Below are positions 9,735 to 20,375 of a DNA stretch of 64,000 bases, in pieces. Under the pieces are notes generated by a model. That model saw nothing but the letters and a program-made list of their open reading frames with translations, searched no databases and was not told the origin of the DNA. The position numbers and the translations under genes were made by a program. Positions within the stretch are counted from its first letter, which is position 1. The number at the start of each line of letters is the position of its first letter. The stretch covers positions 62,001 through 126,000 of the forward strand of contig NZ_JACIDY010000004.1 in NCBI RefSeq assembly GCF_014196615.1, in the 5' to 3' direction. The DNA is from Novosphingobium fluoreni. Lineage in GTDB: Bacteria > Pseudomonadota > Alphaproteobacteria > Sphingomonadales > Sphingomonadaceae.

Positions 9735-10895
9735 TCATAGCTCTTGTCTGACCTGAGCATGTGCAAGCAAAGCGAATAGCCCTGTGCCGCCGATGATGTT
9801 GCCGAACAGCGCCGGAACTATCAGATTCAACATTGCAAACGAAAAACTGATCTCTCCCGCAGCGGCCAGCAACCATGCCTCACCAGAGCCTGCCACGACG
9901 TGCGCAAACCCGCCAAGCGCAATGAAATAGGTCAGCGTCAGCACGACCCAGAAGGACTGTCCGCGGGCTGCAGGCAGCAACCATGGGACCGCCGCAATGA
10001 GAAAGCCTGCCGGGATGCCAAGCTTCATCGTGGCGAGCCAATCGTGCTCGAGCAACTTGCGCGATACGTCGAGCATCGCAGCACGCTGTTCCGAAGAGCC
10101 GATCAGCACGGCCTCTATCGCAAACGCAATCAGGAGAGTGCCGATCAGATTGAAGGCAAGTACCAGCCCCCAAAGGCGTAGCAATCGACCCAGATTGCCC
10201 CAGCTTGGATGGGTGGCGACAGGTAGCACCGCCGAAAGGGTGCTTTCAGTGAAAAGCTGCAGCCGGCCGAGAATCACAATCACAAATCCCAGCGAATATC
10301 CCAGGCTAGCGATGAGTGGACGCCATGGAGCATCGGGCAACATACTCTCCAGCAGCGACTGTCCCAGTAGAGAAGCGCTGATCGCCACGCCGGCGGCGAG
10401 GGCCGACCAAATCAAGGAAAATGCAGGCCGGCTCAGTTCCTCGTCGCCTCTGCTGCGCACGACCTCGTGCAGCACCTTCGCGTTGGTGGACGCGCTCTCA
10501 GAGACTGCCGCGCGTTCATCGTCGCTCAAGTCGATATCGCCTTTCCTGACCTCCAGATCGTCAGCCAAGATCTCTCTCCCGTGCAAAGTTGCCACAGGAG
10601 CAACGATTGGCGGAGCGGTTCGGGGCTTGGGTGCGAAAATGTCGTTTACGAATTGCCAAGTTTCGATAAGCGACCCTGTCATTTCACTTGGCTGTCGGCA
10701 TGTGCCATCCTTTCCCAGTTGCAGACGGCTTCGTAGCGTCAGTCCGATCACGTGCGGGTCGCTTGGCATGCGGACAATCAAACTCAAATTGTCTGCCTGG
10801 ACTGCCAGATTCGGTCTATAATTCTTTTCGAACAGATCGCGTGCGAAAACGGCAAATTCAAGATTTTTTGTTAAAGAGCTAGCCAATGCTGACAT
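9735..10895 (-). CDS. Formate/nitrite transporter (FNT) family membrane protein with unusual N-terminal region
   Basis: Inner-membrane channel family for small monovalent anions; this branch resembles YfdC. From about residue 120 the sequence follows the family: LSDDERAAV, VLHEVVRSRGDEELSRP, then six hydrophobic segments, with LFTESTLSAVLP in the middle and ALFGNIIGGTG near the end. The first 115 or so residues (FAVFARDLFEKNYRPN, CRQPSEMTGSL) do not look like the YfdC N-terminus and I cannot assign them. Two explanations fit: a true domain fusion, or read-through from a decayed neighbouring gene with the real start further in, near residue 72 (M before TGSLIETW). The ATG at 10895 has only a distant AAAGG. 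Length 386 as drawn versus about 300 for the family. Confidence 0.78.
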   Translation of the reverse strand: MSALASSLTKNLEFAVFARDLFEKNYRPNLAVQADNLSLIVRMPSDPHVIGLTLRSRLQLGKDGTCRQPSEMTGSLIETWQFVNDIFAPKPRTAPPIVAPVATLHGREILADDLEVRKGDIDLSDDERAAVSESASTNAKVLHEVVRSRGDEELSRPAFSLIWSALAAGVAISASLLGQSLLESMLPDAPWRPLIASLGYSLGFVIVILGRLQLFTESTLSAVLPVATHPSWGNLGRLLRLWGLVLAFNLIGTLLIAFAIEAVLIGSSEQRAAMLDVSRKLLEHDWLATMKLGIPAGFLIAAVPWLLPAARGQSFWVVLTLTYFIALGGFAHVVAGSGEAWLLAAAGEISFSFAMLNLIVPALFGNIIGGTGLFALLAHAQVRQEL

Positions 10896-11227
10896 TTACG
10901 ATCGTGTAGCCTTTCATGATCGTGAAAGCATGGGCCGGCGGTTCGCCAAATACTCTGATCCGCACATTTGCATCGGTGTGTGGCAGGATCGCGCCCCTGT
11001 TTCCGAGCGGAAATCCGTGTGGCCGTCAGAGCCATAACCATTCAGCAGGTCGGGAGCAGAAAATTGTAGCTGGTAGGCGGCGCGGGGGCCGTAAGTCGAT
11101 ATCGGGCAGCCGGTGAAATTTCGCCGGAAGAAGTGAAGCCCGCCGTTAGCCGACCGGGTCGTCTCCGTCGGGAGCAATGCGGGTGTTCCACTCGTATACC
11201 GTGTGTTTTGGAAGGGGCTTCACGTAT
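10896..11227. other. Gap with no recognised gene
   Basis: Lies between the FNT gene and the flavoprotein pseudogene. A minus-strand frame (10914-11177) contains GLHFFRRNFTG and two cysteines but matches nothing I know; probably eroded sequence. Confidence 0.3.
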
Positions 11228-12993
11228 CTATCTAAATTGTGACAGTTTAATCGCAGAACAACGCCTTCGGGATGCTTCAACCCCCGTCAGTATGGAAGTT
11301 GGAAACTCAAGAAGTTTGGCAATATTTATTGCCACTGACATGGTGTGGTTCGTTATTTCAGGAAGTCCCATCAACTCGCCGAACGTCCCCCCGCGCCAGC
11401 GGACCGGCGATAAAGACGCTGGGGTTAGGCCCCTGAATGCCGATCACCCGGCTGGTTTCATTTACTGCGATCCCGAGGTCGGTGGGGTCCGGCAAGAGAA
11501 AACCGGATTTGTGAAGTTGTGAAAGGAAAGATTGCGAACTTAGAATGCTGCCGTGGCTGGGCCCTGTAGTCGTGATGACGGCATCGAACGTCTGCATCGT
11601 CTGCACGTCCCGGCGGTGCCGGTCCGAGCGGTCTCGTAGGGTGGGCGAACTGACCTGATTGCATCGCGGCATAGCGGATGGACGCGGCTTGTGTCGTCAG
11701 CGTTCCTTTTGCAATGCGGCGATCGAGGATGGCACCAAACTGTGGCGCGATCCGAAAGCGGTGCGTATCCCAGAAGGGCCGTAAGTGCCGGATCAATCTC
11801 CGCTATTCGACCAGCGGCAGAGCTCTCCAGATATCTGGACCCTGTGTCCGCAATCGGTCGAACAATCCTTGCCACTGTCCGCCCGCCTCTACTGTCAAGC
11901 GTATACGGCGCGGTAGGTCGAGGGCCGTGGGTGAGGCCGAAGTAGCAAAATCTCCAAATGGATCAACGCGGACCGCGGCATGGCTTTTCGATCGCTGGCC
12001 GCGTCTGCAAATCGCGGTGATCGGTCCCATGTGCCCGCTCGCATCCAGCGTCGCGACGACGTCGGCCATGGTTAGGCCGGTGCCCACGATCAGGACGCGA
12101 TCGTCCTGGCCTATCGGGGCAAGCGCGTCGATCGCCCAAGGGTCCGCGACGAACTTGGGCTGTCCGTCGAACGCCTCTGCAAGTATGACAGGTGGGGCCG
12201 GCGGCGGGTGGCTGGTCGCGATGACGAGAATGTCGGCGCTGAGGCTCTGGGCGGCGTCGGTTTCCAGCTTCCAGCCGTTTCCCTCATCTTCGACCGAAGC
12301 GATCTGAGCGCGAACATGCTCGATCCGGCCACTTGCCAGCAAAGGACGCAGCTATTCGGCTACGTAGCGACCGAAAAGATTGCGGGCGGGATAGGACTAG
12401 CCGTTCGCCAGTGTCGCGTCCGGGTCGCCGTCCAACGCGTCATGGGCCGCGATCCAGCGGACGAAGTGGTCCTCGTCATCGGGCAGCAGCGTCATCCGCC
12501 CGGCGGGCACGTCGATGCGGTGGACCGGGTCCTGCGTCGAGTACGCCACGCCCAACCCGATCTCCGCGCGCGGTTCGAAGACGAGGATGCGCACGGGATC
12601 GTCGGCAAGGCGCGCCAAGTGATAAGCGACAGCGGCTCCGGTGAAGCCGCCGCCGATGATCGCCACCGTCGGTACGGTAGGTGAACCGAATAGCCTCACG
12701 GTGGCGAGCATCAGGTGGTGGAAGGCGTAAACGTGGGCAAGCGAGCTGTCGGCCCGCGCGATGATGCGCACGGTCTGCATCATCGTTGCCCAATTGGCCC
12801 CGGTTCCGCCGTGCACCCGCGGGATCGTGAGCGACAGCAAGCCGCTTTCGCGCAGCAGGTCACGCGCGGTCTGGGGCGTGCCGCCATGCCGATCCCGCGC
12901 GATCGCGGATTGTTTGAACAACTCGCCAAGCGATGTCGCGGTTCGCAAAGCATCGCGAAGCGGCGCGGCGGCACGGGCGGTGGTATATGTCAT
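11228..12993 (-). pseudogene. Decayed fusion: SfnB-like acyl-CoA dehydrogenase N-terminus joined to an FAD/NAD(P)-binding protein, with three in-frame TAG codons
   Basis: The frame opens at 12993. Residues 1-104 are the N-terminus of an SfnB-type acyl-CoA dehydrogenase ([26 protein letters not shown]). At [17 protein letters not shown] it switches in frame to the start of a FAD/NAD(P)-binding protein ([43 protein letters not shown]), so a deletion fused two genes. The flavoprotein part is broken by TAG at 12397-12399, 12352-12354 and 11803-11805, all in the same frame and all at places where Gln fits (for example AE-stop-LRPLL). It then frameshifts near 11640-11665, continues as FDAVITTTGPSHG, and shifts again at a run of G near 11391-11396, after which GTFGELMGLPE finishes the family C-terminus before TAG at 11228. 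Not expected to give a working protein. Confidence 0.85.
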
Positions 12994-13172
12994 ACTCCAG
13001 ACCTTCGGTGAGCGAACGTCGGTCCGCGCATCCTCCTGATCATCAGCAAGGGCCGTACCATTTGGGACAATTCACGCCGGTCCGAGCGGGGGTAGCGACC
13101 ACCGGAGCTTCACGCTCATGCTTTGCTGATGGGGTGTTGCTGGGGCAACAGAGGATCAGCAGATCTAGCAGC

Positions 13173-14044
13173 TCAGAACGACTTCAACAGCCGCACGTTA
13201 ATGCGCCCATCCTCCTTGTAGCCATTGCGCACATCGAAATTGCGGCCGAGCGCCAAAATGACTGGGTACTGGCGCTGGGCTTCACTGCGGTGCCGATCCA
13301 GAATTTTGTTTGGGTGAAGCCCCGGTTGATCAGCGCGTTCTGCGTCCAGTCGCCCCCCTCGGCATGAGAGACGCCGCCGCGCAGATCAAACTGGTCGCTC
13401 ACAAAGTTGCGTAGCGAGGACTGGACCTGATAGCCGACCTTTTGCGTCATCCGGCCCCCAGCGAAGGACTTGCCGGTCTTGCCGTAGAAGGTGATATCCG
13501 CGCCTGCATCCCATGCCAGCTTCGGTGCGACGCGAACTGTTCCTGCGGCCTGAAGGTTCAATTTCCAGCGGTCTTCACCAGCATTGAATGCGCGGTTGGG
13601 ATCATAATCGCCGGTGGGAAGATAGAGATACGGGGTCACGCCAAAATAGGTATTGGTCTGGGTCCGGTTTACCAGCCAGACCGGGGCGGCGAGGATGATG
13701 TCACCCAAACCGGTGTTACGACCAATCGAGGCCCGATCGCCCAGGCCGCGCTGTGCTATGACCGGAACCAAGACCTGCGGCGCCACAGTCAGTCCGGCAA
13801 TCTGCACGTAACGAACAAGGCGGAAGATAGCGACGTCGGTATTCACGTCGTTCTGGCCACGAAGCTTGTCTCCATTTACGTCCTGCTCGTCCCGCTCGGC
13901 ATGCTGCAAATAGACTAGCGCCAGGCTGGTGCCAGGCTTGGCGGGATCGTAATCGCCTGCATCGAGATCGACGGCGTAGGACACGGACGGCGTGACAAAA
14001 GCCGCGAGGAATGCGAGCGTCAGGCTCAGGCGACGGTATGGCAT
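13173..14044 (-). pseudogene. Outer-membrane MetA-pathway-type (phenol degradation) transporter, C-terminal frameshift
   Basis: Belongs to the outer-membrane beta-barrel family annotated as meta-pathway phenol degradation-like transporters, thought to help uptake of aromatic compounds. The ATG at 14044 has GGAGA upstream and opens a signal peptide (MPYRRLSL, hydrophobic core, VSYAVD). Repeated amphipathic strands follow, with YLYLPTGDYDP typical of the family. The frame is intact to about 13265, where KPSASTQS runs out of frame; adding one base before TCATT restores VILALGRNFDVRNGY and ends KSF-stop at 13173-13175, the normal terminal aromatic residue. So the last 30 residues are lost by one missing base. 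The unrepaired frame runs to a different stop at 13184. This could be a base-call error. Confidence 0.78.
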
Positions 14045-14632
14045 GAAGGTCTCCGGCAAAAGGACAAGACCGGACACCGTGCCTGGCTGGCACCTATCCG
14101 ACCTTCCCAACCTTTAGCAATCCACGTGCCAGCTGAGACTTGGCCTGTTTTCCAATGCCTTGCGCAAAATGGTAGGAATGTTGGTCTGAGGCGTTGCAAG
14201 CAGATGTGCTGGCGTGATGTTGCTCAAGCAACGCCATTTCACCTTTCGGGGGCGATTGGCAGGATCGGACAACGGCGTAAGGGCGCGTTTACAGCCTCGA
14301 TCCAGGCAGTGCTTGCAAGCCTCATGGGGGCGGAGTTTTCTAAATCACTCATCACAGGCCTTTCGGCTACTAAATCCGCAATAACATCGATATTTCCTGA
14401 CCGTACGGCCGGCATTCCTAGGCACTATGAACTGACACTCGCAGCCCATGTTGTGAAATTAAACGGCAGGCGTCTCAATCGTTAACGTAGATCAAGAAAA
14501 AGAAAGACAGTCAGTCCGTCCCAGCTCAGCTACGGTCGATGCCATAGCTGACACTCAATATCGCTCCAGATGTGAGCGGCGAACCCAGCACATGTAGTGC
14601 GGCGCAAATGTAGGCCCAGGGTCTGTTACGAC
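14045..14632. other. Gap with no recognised gene
   Basis: Nearly 600 bp between the transporter pseudogene and a tiny membrane peptide. A plus-strand frame (14126-14485) shows no family features and no ribosome site. I see no repeat or RNA structure. Confidence 0.3.
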
Positions 14633-14731
14633 CTATGCCACCTTGAGCTTGCGGTGAGTAGCATGTTCTTCTTTTGCTCGCCGCAGCGTGTAAATGATCG
14701 TCTCGGTTACGGCGAGGGCCGTTAGCATCAT
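14633..14731 (-). CDS. Possible 32-residue single-span membrane peptide
   Basis: Too short for routine gene calling. The frame reads MMLTALAVTETIIYTL then a strongly charged tail (RRAKEEHATHRKLKVA), i.e. one transmembrane helix followed by a cytoplasmic tail. The same frame continues upstream for seven more hydrophobic codons (VWALIA) to a stop, without a good start codon or ribosome site, so it may equally be the 3' end of a lost membrane-protein gene. It is not associated with any neighbour. Confidence 0.3.
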   Translation of the reverse strand: MMLTALAVTETIIYTLRRAKEEHATHRKLKVA

Positions 14732-14861
14732 CGCTATCAGTGCCCAAACCTGCTACTACCTATTACCGCGCACTGGGCGGTGATACGCTTATCAACCGCC
14801 CGGATTTTGAGATATTGCAGTCGCACGTGTCGCGCGATGATAACGCGACACCGTGACAGGC

Positions 14862-15572
14862 TCAGGCCGGCGCCCAATGAATGTCGACGGGCAATTCGGT
14901 GCCGGCAAGCGCCCGCCCGATCGGGTATGCTGAAGCATTGCCCTGTTTGATAGCGAGCTCGATTACGGAGCGCTTTTCCTTGCCGGTAGCGGCAATCATC
15001 AGGGCGCGGGCCGTGGTTATCGCTGCAAGGCTCAAGGTGACGCGTGGCACGGGGGCATCGGTCGGCATAGGCTCTGGCATTACGCCCAAGGCGCGCCGTC
15101 CGTTCGGGCTGGTCAGCGCTTCCTCAAGGTCAGGGCCCGGGAAAATGGAAGCGGTGTGTCCATCGTTGCCGACGCCAAGAAGGCACAAGTCGAGAGGCCA
15201 GTGCAGGTCCTGCATCAAGGCATCTGCGGAACGGCCCGCCGCTTTATAGTCTGCCAGCGCATTGGGCACGATCGGGATCACGCGAGCGCCTTTGGGCAAG
15301 AAGAACTTGGCCACCGCCGTCACATTGCTCAGCGGATCACCCAGCGCCACGATGCGTTCGTCAGTGGGGATGATCGTGACGCGTTTCCAGTTGAGCTTGG
15401 CCGATGCCAGCTTTTCGTAGATCGGTATCGGGGTATTCCCGCCCGCTAGCGCGATGACCGCGGCACCGCGTGCTTCGATTGCGCTTTCGATGATGAACGC
15501 CACGTCACCGGCGACGGCTGCCGCCATCTCGGCGGCGTCGTCATATTCCCACCATTCAATTTCTTCGCTCAC
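14862..15572 (-). CDS. pgl: 6-phosphogluconolactonase
   Basis: Hydrolyses 6-phosphogluconolactone to 6-phosphogluconate, the second step of the Entner-Doudoroff/pentose phosphate routes, in the cytoplasm. The sequence has the family motifs ALAGGNTP (near residues 43-50), IPTDERIV and GVGNDGHTASIFPG. Length about 236 matches DevB-type enzymes. Two starts are possible: ATG at 15578 directly abuts GAGGA, whereas GTG at 15572 has the GAGGA at a proper six-base spacing, so I chose the GTG. The gene is isolated, divergent from katG across a 370-bp gap; usual neighbours zwf and edd are not in the window. Confidence 0.92.
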   Translation of the reverse strand: MSEEIEWWEYDDAAEMAAAVAGDVAFIIESAIEARGAAVIALAGGNTPIPIYEKLASAKLNWKRVTIIPTDERIVALGDPLSNVTAVAKFFLPKGARVIPIVPNALADYKAAGRSADALMQDLHWPLDLCLLGVGNDGHTASIFPGPDLEEALTSPNGRRALGVMPEPMPTDAPVPRVTLSLAAITTARALMIAATGKEKRSVIELAIKQGNASAYPIGRALAGTELPVDIHWAPA

Positions 15573-15948
15573 GTACATTCCTCGATAGCTTGGCTCGAAC
15601 TGATGCCGTTACCAGCCATCATCCTGGAGGCTCCTAGCCGAACCCGATTTCCCGGCCAATAGTGGCAGTGATCCAGTTCCATGAATTTCGCCAGTATGAC
15701 CGGGGAGTGCCACAGGGCACAATGTGTCGAGGGCGTTTTGCCGGCCCACGAAAAGCCGTGGGTGTGATCCGGAAATGAACGTTTTCCTTGTGGAACGGTT
15801 TAACCGGTTCGCGGCGCGTTGGCGCGCGGGATCCGCAATGTTAACTTAAATCATGATCTGGAGGAAACGGAAGGACCCCCTCCTCGTTCTTGCACATGCG
15901 GATGCGGCCATGACGGCGGTGCTCGCCCTAATCGATGCGAGACTTCTC
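15573..15948. other. Divergent intergenic region between pgl and katG
   Basis: Contains the promoters of both genes. Short inverted repeats are visible (CCCAC-N8-GTGGG near 15750 and GGAAA-N6-TTTCC near 15772), and the GGTTTAACCGGTT stretch at 15797. None matches a known operator well enough to name. If katG starts at the earlier ATG at 15853, the last 96 bp are coding. Confidence 0.35.
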
Positions 15949-18234
15949 ATGAATGATTACAAGGACGTTCTGGCGGGCAAATGCCCTTTCGGCGGAGATC
16001 GCATCGGTGGCGCGCAAACCACCCCTCCGACATTGCAGGATTGGTATCCCAACCGACTGCGCGTGGAGCAATTGCATCGCAACGGCCCGCAGGCCAACCC
16101 GCTGGGAGATTTCGATTACAACGGCGCTTTCGAAGCGATCGATCTTCAGGCTCTGAAGCAGGAGATAAAGACGTTCCTGACCAGTTCGGTGGCGTGGTGG
16201 CCATCGGATTACGGCAATTATGGCCCGCAAATGATCCGCATGGCCTGGCACGCTGCGGGCACCTACCGCATCGCTGACGGCCGCGGCGGCGCCGGCGAGG
16301 CCATGCAGCGGTTCGCACCGATTGATAGCTGGTGGGACAATGGCAACACCGATAAGTCGCGCCGATTGATCTGGCCAATCAAGCAGAAGTACGGCGCTGC
16401 GCTATCCTGGGGAGACCTGATGGTGCTGACCGGAAACTGCGCCTTGGAGATCATGGGCTTTCCCACTTACGGCTTTGCCGGCGGTCGCCACGATTCCTGG
16501 GAAGCGGATGACGCCACCTACTGGGGCCCCGAAGTCGTCGACATGACCACCGTCTCCTCGTTCGACGAGATGGTCAACCGCGACAAGCGCTGGCGCGGGA
16601 GCAATGGTGACGCTGACTACGATCTGGAACAGCCGCTGGCCGCGACGCACCAGTCCCTCATCTACGTCAATCCGGAGGGGCCGTACGCAAACGGCGACCC
16701 GCAGGCCTCGGCACGCGATATCCGGATCGCCTTCACCCGCATGGCAATGAACGATGAGGAAACCGTGGCGCTGATCGCCGGCGGTCACGCCTTTGGCAAG
16801 AGCCATGGTATGGTCAAGGCCGATCGCATCGGTGCTCCGCCGGAGATGGCGCCGCTCGAGCAGATGGGTCTTGGCTGGCACAACCCCGAAGGTTCAGGCG
16901 CGGGGGAATTCACGATGACCAACGGTATTGAAGGCAGCTGGACGCCTGACCCGACCCAGTGGGACAACAGCTATCTGGAGAACCTATTCAAGTTCGAATG
17001 GGAACAGACGCGAAGCCCCGCCGGCGCGTTGCAGTGGACGCCGGTTGACAAGACCGCGCCGCAGACCCCTGATGCCCATATTCCCGGCAAGACCCATCCG
17101 CTGATGATGATGACCAGCGACTTGGCTTTGAAGGTCGACCCCGTTTATCGCCCGATTTGTGAGCGGTTCCTGGCGGACTTCGATTACTTCACGCTGCAAT
17201 TTTCCAAGGCGTGGTACAAGCTCACGCACCGCGACATGGGGCCCAAGGAGCGTTATCTCGGCCCTGAAAAGACGCTACAGGACGATTTGCTGTGGCAGGA
17301 TCCGATCCCGCCGGTCGATCACCCGCTCATCGACGATGCCGACATCGATGCGCTGAAGCGGCAAATTCTGGACACCGGGCTTTCGGTTTCCGATCTGGCT
17401 TTTGCAGCCTTTTCGTCAGCCTCCACGTTCCGCGTCACGGACAAGCGCGGGGGAGCGAATGGCGCGCGCATCGCGTTGGCACCGCAAAAGGACTGGGCGA
17501 TCAATCGCCGGGCAATACCGGTCATCGAGCGGCTGCGTGCGGTTGTGGCGCATTTCAATGACTCTGCTACCGGCGGCAAGCGCGTGTCGCTTGCGGACAT
17601 GATCGTGCTTGGGGGTTGCGTCGCGGTCGAGCGGGCGGCGGCCGACGCCGGTGAGGCCGTGGCGGTCCCGTTTGTCCCCGGACGCATGGATACCACCGAC
17701 GATCGCACTGACGCGGATAGCTTCGAGTGGCTCCGCCCGGTCGTCGATGGATTCCGCAACTTTGTCGATGATCAATTCGAAGAGATCGTGGAAGGACGAC
17801 TTTCTCCCGAGCAGGTGTTCCTCGATCGCGCCGCGCTGCTGGGCCTGTCCGCTCCCGAATGGGTGGCGCTGACTGGTGGCCTCCGGATGCTAGGCAGCAA
17901 CTGGGATGGCTCGAGCGATGGCATTTTCACCGATCGTGTCGGCACGCTGACCAATGACTTCTTCACCGTCCTCACCAGCATGGATTACGAATGGAAGAAG
18001 GCCGATGAGCGCGGCCATCGCTTCCACCTCACGACCCGCGATGGTGGCGAGACGCGGTTCAGCGCGACCCGCAACGACCTGATCTTCGGCGCAAACTCGC
18101 AGCTCAGGGCGATCGCGGAGGTCTATGCATCGCATGACGGCCATCGCAAACTCGTCCGGGACTTCGTGGCGGCCTGGACGAAGGTCATGATGGCGGATCG
18201 TTTCGATCAGAAGCGGGATGGGCGGTCTGACTGA
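15949..18234 (+). CDS. katG: Catalase-peroxidase KatG
   Basis: Bifunctional haem enzyme that removes hydrogen peroxide as catalase and as broad peroxidase. Both halves of the duplicated peroxidase fold are present. The distal site is [11 protein letters not shown], the proximal histidine lies in [10 protein letters not shown], and the Trp-Tyr-Met crosslink residues are in place (W of MAWH, Y of [10 protein letters not shown] of RMAMND). The frame opens at ATG 15853, giving 793 residues, but the usual N-terminal KCPFGG segment begins just after the ATG at 15949, so 761 residues is more likely; no start has a strong ribosome site. Single gene, no oxyR alongside. A stress function, not part of the catabolic island. 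Confidence 0.93.
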   Translation: MNDYKDVLAGKCPFGGDRIGGAQTTPPTLQDWYPNRLRVEQLHRNGPQANPLGDFDYNGAFEAIDLQALKQEIKTFLTSSVAWWPSDYGNYGPQMIRMAWHAAGTYRIADGRGGAGEAMQRFAPIDSWWDNGNTDKSRRLIWPIKQKYGAALSWGDLMVLTGNCALEIMGFPTYGFAGGRHDSWEADDATYWGPEVVDMTTVSSFDEMVNRDKRWRGSNGDADYDLEQPLAATHQSLIYVNPEGPYANGDPQASARDIRIAFTRMAMNDEETVALIAGGHAFGKSHGMVKADRIGAPPEMAPLEQMGLGWHNPEGSGAGEFTMTNGIEGSWTPDPTQWDNSYLENLFKFEWEQTRSPAGALQWTPVDKTAPQTPDAHIPGKTHPLMMMTSDLALKVDPVYRPICERFLADFDYFTLQFSKAWYKLTHRDMGPKERYLGPEKTLQDDLLWQDPIPPVDHPLIDDADIDALKRQILDTGLSVSDLAFAAFSSASTFRVTDKRGGANGARIALAPQKDWAINRRAIPVIERLRAVVAHFNDSATGGKRVSLADMIVLGGCVAVERAAADAGEAVAVPFVPGRMDTTDDRTDADSFEWLRPVVDGFRNFVDDQFEEIVEGRLSPEQVFLDRAALLGLSAPEWVALTGGLRMLGSNWDGSSDGIFTDRVGTLTNDFFTVLTSMDYEWKKADERGHRFHLTTRDGGETRFSATRNDLIFGANSQLRAIAEVYASHDGHRKLVRDFVAAWTKVMMADRFDQKRDGRSD

Positions 18235-18505
18235 CCGCTCCAGGATTGGCATCGCGGAAAAGTCGCCGAGCCATTTGCGCTGGGAGACAGATATACGCGA
18301 TGCCGAGCCGATGCCGATTGCGGGAGGTGAAGGGGTGGATTGGGGGCCATGGCTCGAACAAGACCGAGGCACCGCATCGAGTTGCCCTGTCGGGATACAA
18401 ATGCAATAGCTGCCTAGGGTGTTTGTCTCCGGTATGTCGGGACAGGCAGGTTTTCACGCTGGTCGGGCCGCTAGCGGTGTATGCCTGTGTCCGAAAGCCG
18501 AAATC

Positions 18506-19681
18506 ATGAACCACGCCCATTCCCGCCCTAGCGCGATCCGTCGTTTCCTCCACGCCCAGTCATCGGCGGGGCTGGTGTTGATGGCCGCTGCGGTCGTGGC
18601 GCTCGGCATAGCGAATTCGCCGATCGGCCCCGGCTATGCCAAGATGCTGCATACTGATTTCGGCCCGCTTTCGCTCGAACACTGGATAAACGACGGCCTG
18701 ATGGCGCTATTCTTCCTGCTGGTCGGACTGGAGATCAAGCGCGAGGTGTTGGACGGCCAGCTTTCGACATGGCCGCGGCGCATTCTTCCCGGGATTGCCG
18801 CGACAGGCGGAATGATCGTCCCGGCGTTGATATACCTAGCATTTAATCGCGGGCCGACCGCAGCGGGATGGGCGATCCCGGCAGCGACAGACATCGCCTT
18901 CGCCCTCGGCGTCATCGCTTTGCTCGGCAACCGGGTGCCCGCATCGCTACGCATCTTCCTGGCGGCACTGGCGATCATCGATGATCTGGGCGCGGTGGTG
19001 GTGATCGCGCTCTTCTATACGACTGGCTTGTCGCTGCCCGACCTGGCCGGTGCTGTGGCCGCATTGGTCGTCCTGATCGGCCTCAACCGGTTCGGCGTGC
19101 GGCGCCTTGAGCCGTACATGCTGATAGGGTTGGTTCTCTGGGTACTCGTGCTTCGCTCAGGCATTCATGCGACGTTGGCCGGCGTGATGCTGGCCTTCAC
19201 CATTCCGATGGACCGCACGCCCAGCCGGTCCGACTGTGACAGCATCAGCCCGCTTCACAAGCTGGAGCACCTGCTGCACCTGCCCGTCGCTTTCCTGGTG
19301 GTGCCGATCTTCGGTCTGGCGAACGCGGCGGTGCCGGTTCTTGGATTGCCGCCCGGCGCCCTCATCGCCCCGGTTACGCTCGGCGTTGGCGCCGGGCTGC
19401 TGATCGGCAAGATCGTGGGTGTCTTCGGCTTCACCACCATCGCGGTGCGCCTGGGCCTGGCGGACATGCCCGCACACGCCGGTCGGCTGCAGATGTTCGG
19501 GGTGGCATGCCTATGTGGTATTGGCTTCACAATGAGCATCTTCATCACGCTGCTCGCTTTTCCGGGCAGCCCGCTGCTGCAGGCGGAAGCCAAGATCGGC
19601 GTACTGGTGGGCTCGCTGCTGGCGGGGCTCCTCGGCTGCGCGATCCTGCACCAAGCAAAACGAGATACCTGCGCCATCTGA
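18506..19681 (+). CDS. nhaA: Na+/H+ antiporter NhaA
   Basis: Inner-membrane antiporter that exchanges two protons for one sodium ion, protecting against salt and alkaline pH. The two ion-binding aspartates are visible in [11 protein letters not shown], and the [10 protein letters not shown] motif that forms the crossed helix assembly is intact. About twelve hydrophobic segments fill the 391 residues, the standard length. The open frame reaches back to 18419, but the ATG at 18506 (MNHAHSRPS) gives the usual N-terminus before FLHAQSSAG. It follows katG by 270 bp on the same strand and may share a stress role; the gap holds nothing recognisable. Confidence 0.93.
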   Translation: MNHAHSRPSAIRRFLHAQSSAGLVLMAAAVVALGIANSPIGPGYAKMLHTDFGPLSLEHWINDGLMALFFLLVGLEIKREVLDGQLSTWPRRILPGIAATGGMIVPALIYLAFNRGPTAAGWAIPAATDIAFALGVIALLGNRVPASLRIFLAALAIIDDLGAVVVIALFYTTGLSLPDLAGAVAALVVLIGLNRFGVRRLEPYMLIGLVLWVLVLRSGIHATLAGVMLAFTIPMDRTPSRSDCDSISPLHKLEHLLHLPVAFLVVPIFGLANAAVPVLGLPPGALIAPVTLGVGAGLLIGKIVGVFGFTTIAVRLGLADMPAHAGRLQMFGVACLCGIGFTMSIFITLLAFPGSPLLQAEAKIGVLVGSLLAGLLGCAILHQAKRDTCAI

Positions 19682-20082
19682 TCTGTGAGAGTTGGCAGAT
19701 GGAGTTCGTTTGATTGAGGGGCTGAGGTGCGGATGCATTCGCGAATCAGCAGGATCGCGGTTGGCTGGAAGCGATTATAACGGATGCGCAAGACGGCGTT
19801 CGCGCCAACCTTGCTCAGACTTGGATCGAAGTCAGCGAAAAAAGGAAACGGCGACCGATTGAGACTGGACGGGCTCGCAGCGCATCCGCAAGTCCCGTCT
19901 CGATTAAACTATTTTGTATAGCCATCGCTTATCATCGAACTTGGCGAGGAAGCATCTCTATTGCCTGGGCATATGCGAGCTATCGGTCGGTGGTGGCCTC
20001 ATCTCGTGAGACGTATAAAGTATGATTCTGAAAACGTACTGTGGCCTAGCCGATGATACCCGCGGTCGCGCCGTCGCCGATC

Positions 20083-20240
20083 TCAGGTGATCGTCTCATC
20101 ACTGGGGCCGTCGGCGGTGGACCAGAACCTGCCAATGGGGGATGCTTCGGTAAAGCTGATCGCCAGGATGACGAGCGGTTTGTTACCCTCGTTACGAACA
20201 TGATGCCCATCGTCGTTGTCGACGATGCGTTGCCGAAAAA
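20083..20240 (-). pseudogene. Probable C-terminal remnant of a cupin-like protein
   Basis: A stop-free minus-strand frame reads DNDDGHHVRNEGNKPLVIL, then AISFTEASPIGRFWS, ending TGA at 20083-20085. HxVRNEGxxPLVxLAISF is how the last strands of many single-domain cupins read. A neighbouring frame upstream contains DTRIIMPPG and EEENNLAVIFFGNA, which would fit the first half of a cupin, suggesting a frameshift and small deletions between them. Confidence 0.35.
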
Positions 20241-20375
20241 GATGACAGCAAGGTTATTCTCTTCCTCATATCATCGAGGCTGCGATGACTACCGGCCGGG
20301 TGGCATGATTATGCGAGTGTCGATACCATCTTTGAGCCCGTCCGCGTGTGCGGTGCTGCAAATCACCTGGCCTTG

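Noticed and set aside
9551..9766. Possible 71-codon gene downstream of the FNT gene
   Set aside because: It overlaps the FNT coding end in another frame, has no ribosome site and matches no known family.
15792..15820. EcfG-type stress promoter (GGAAC ... CGTT) before katG
   Set aside because: The spacing is 20 bases instead of the 16-17 needed, so the match is not convincing.
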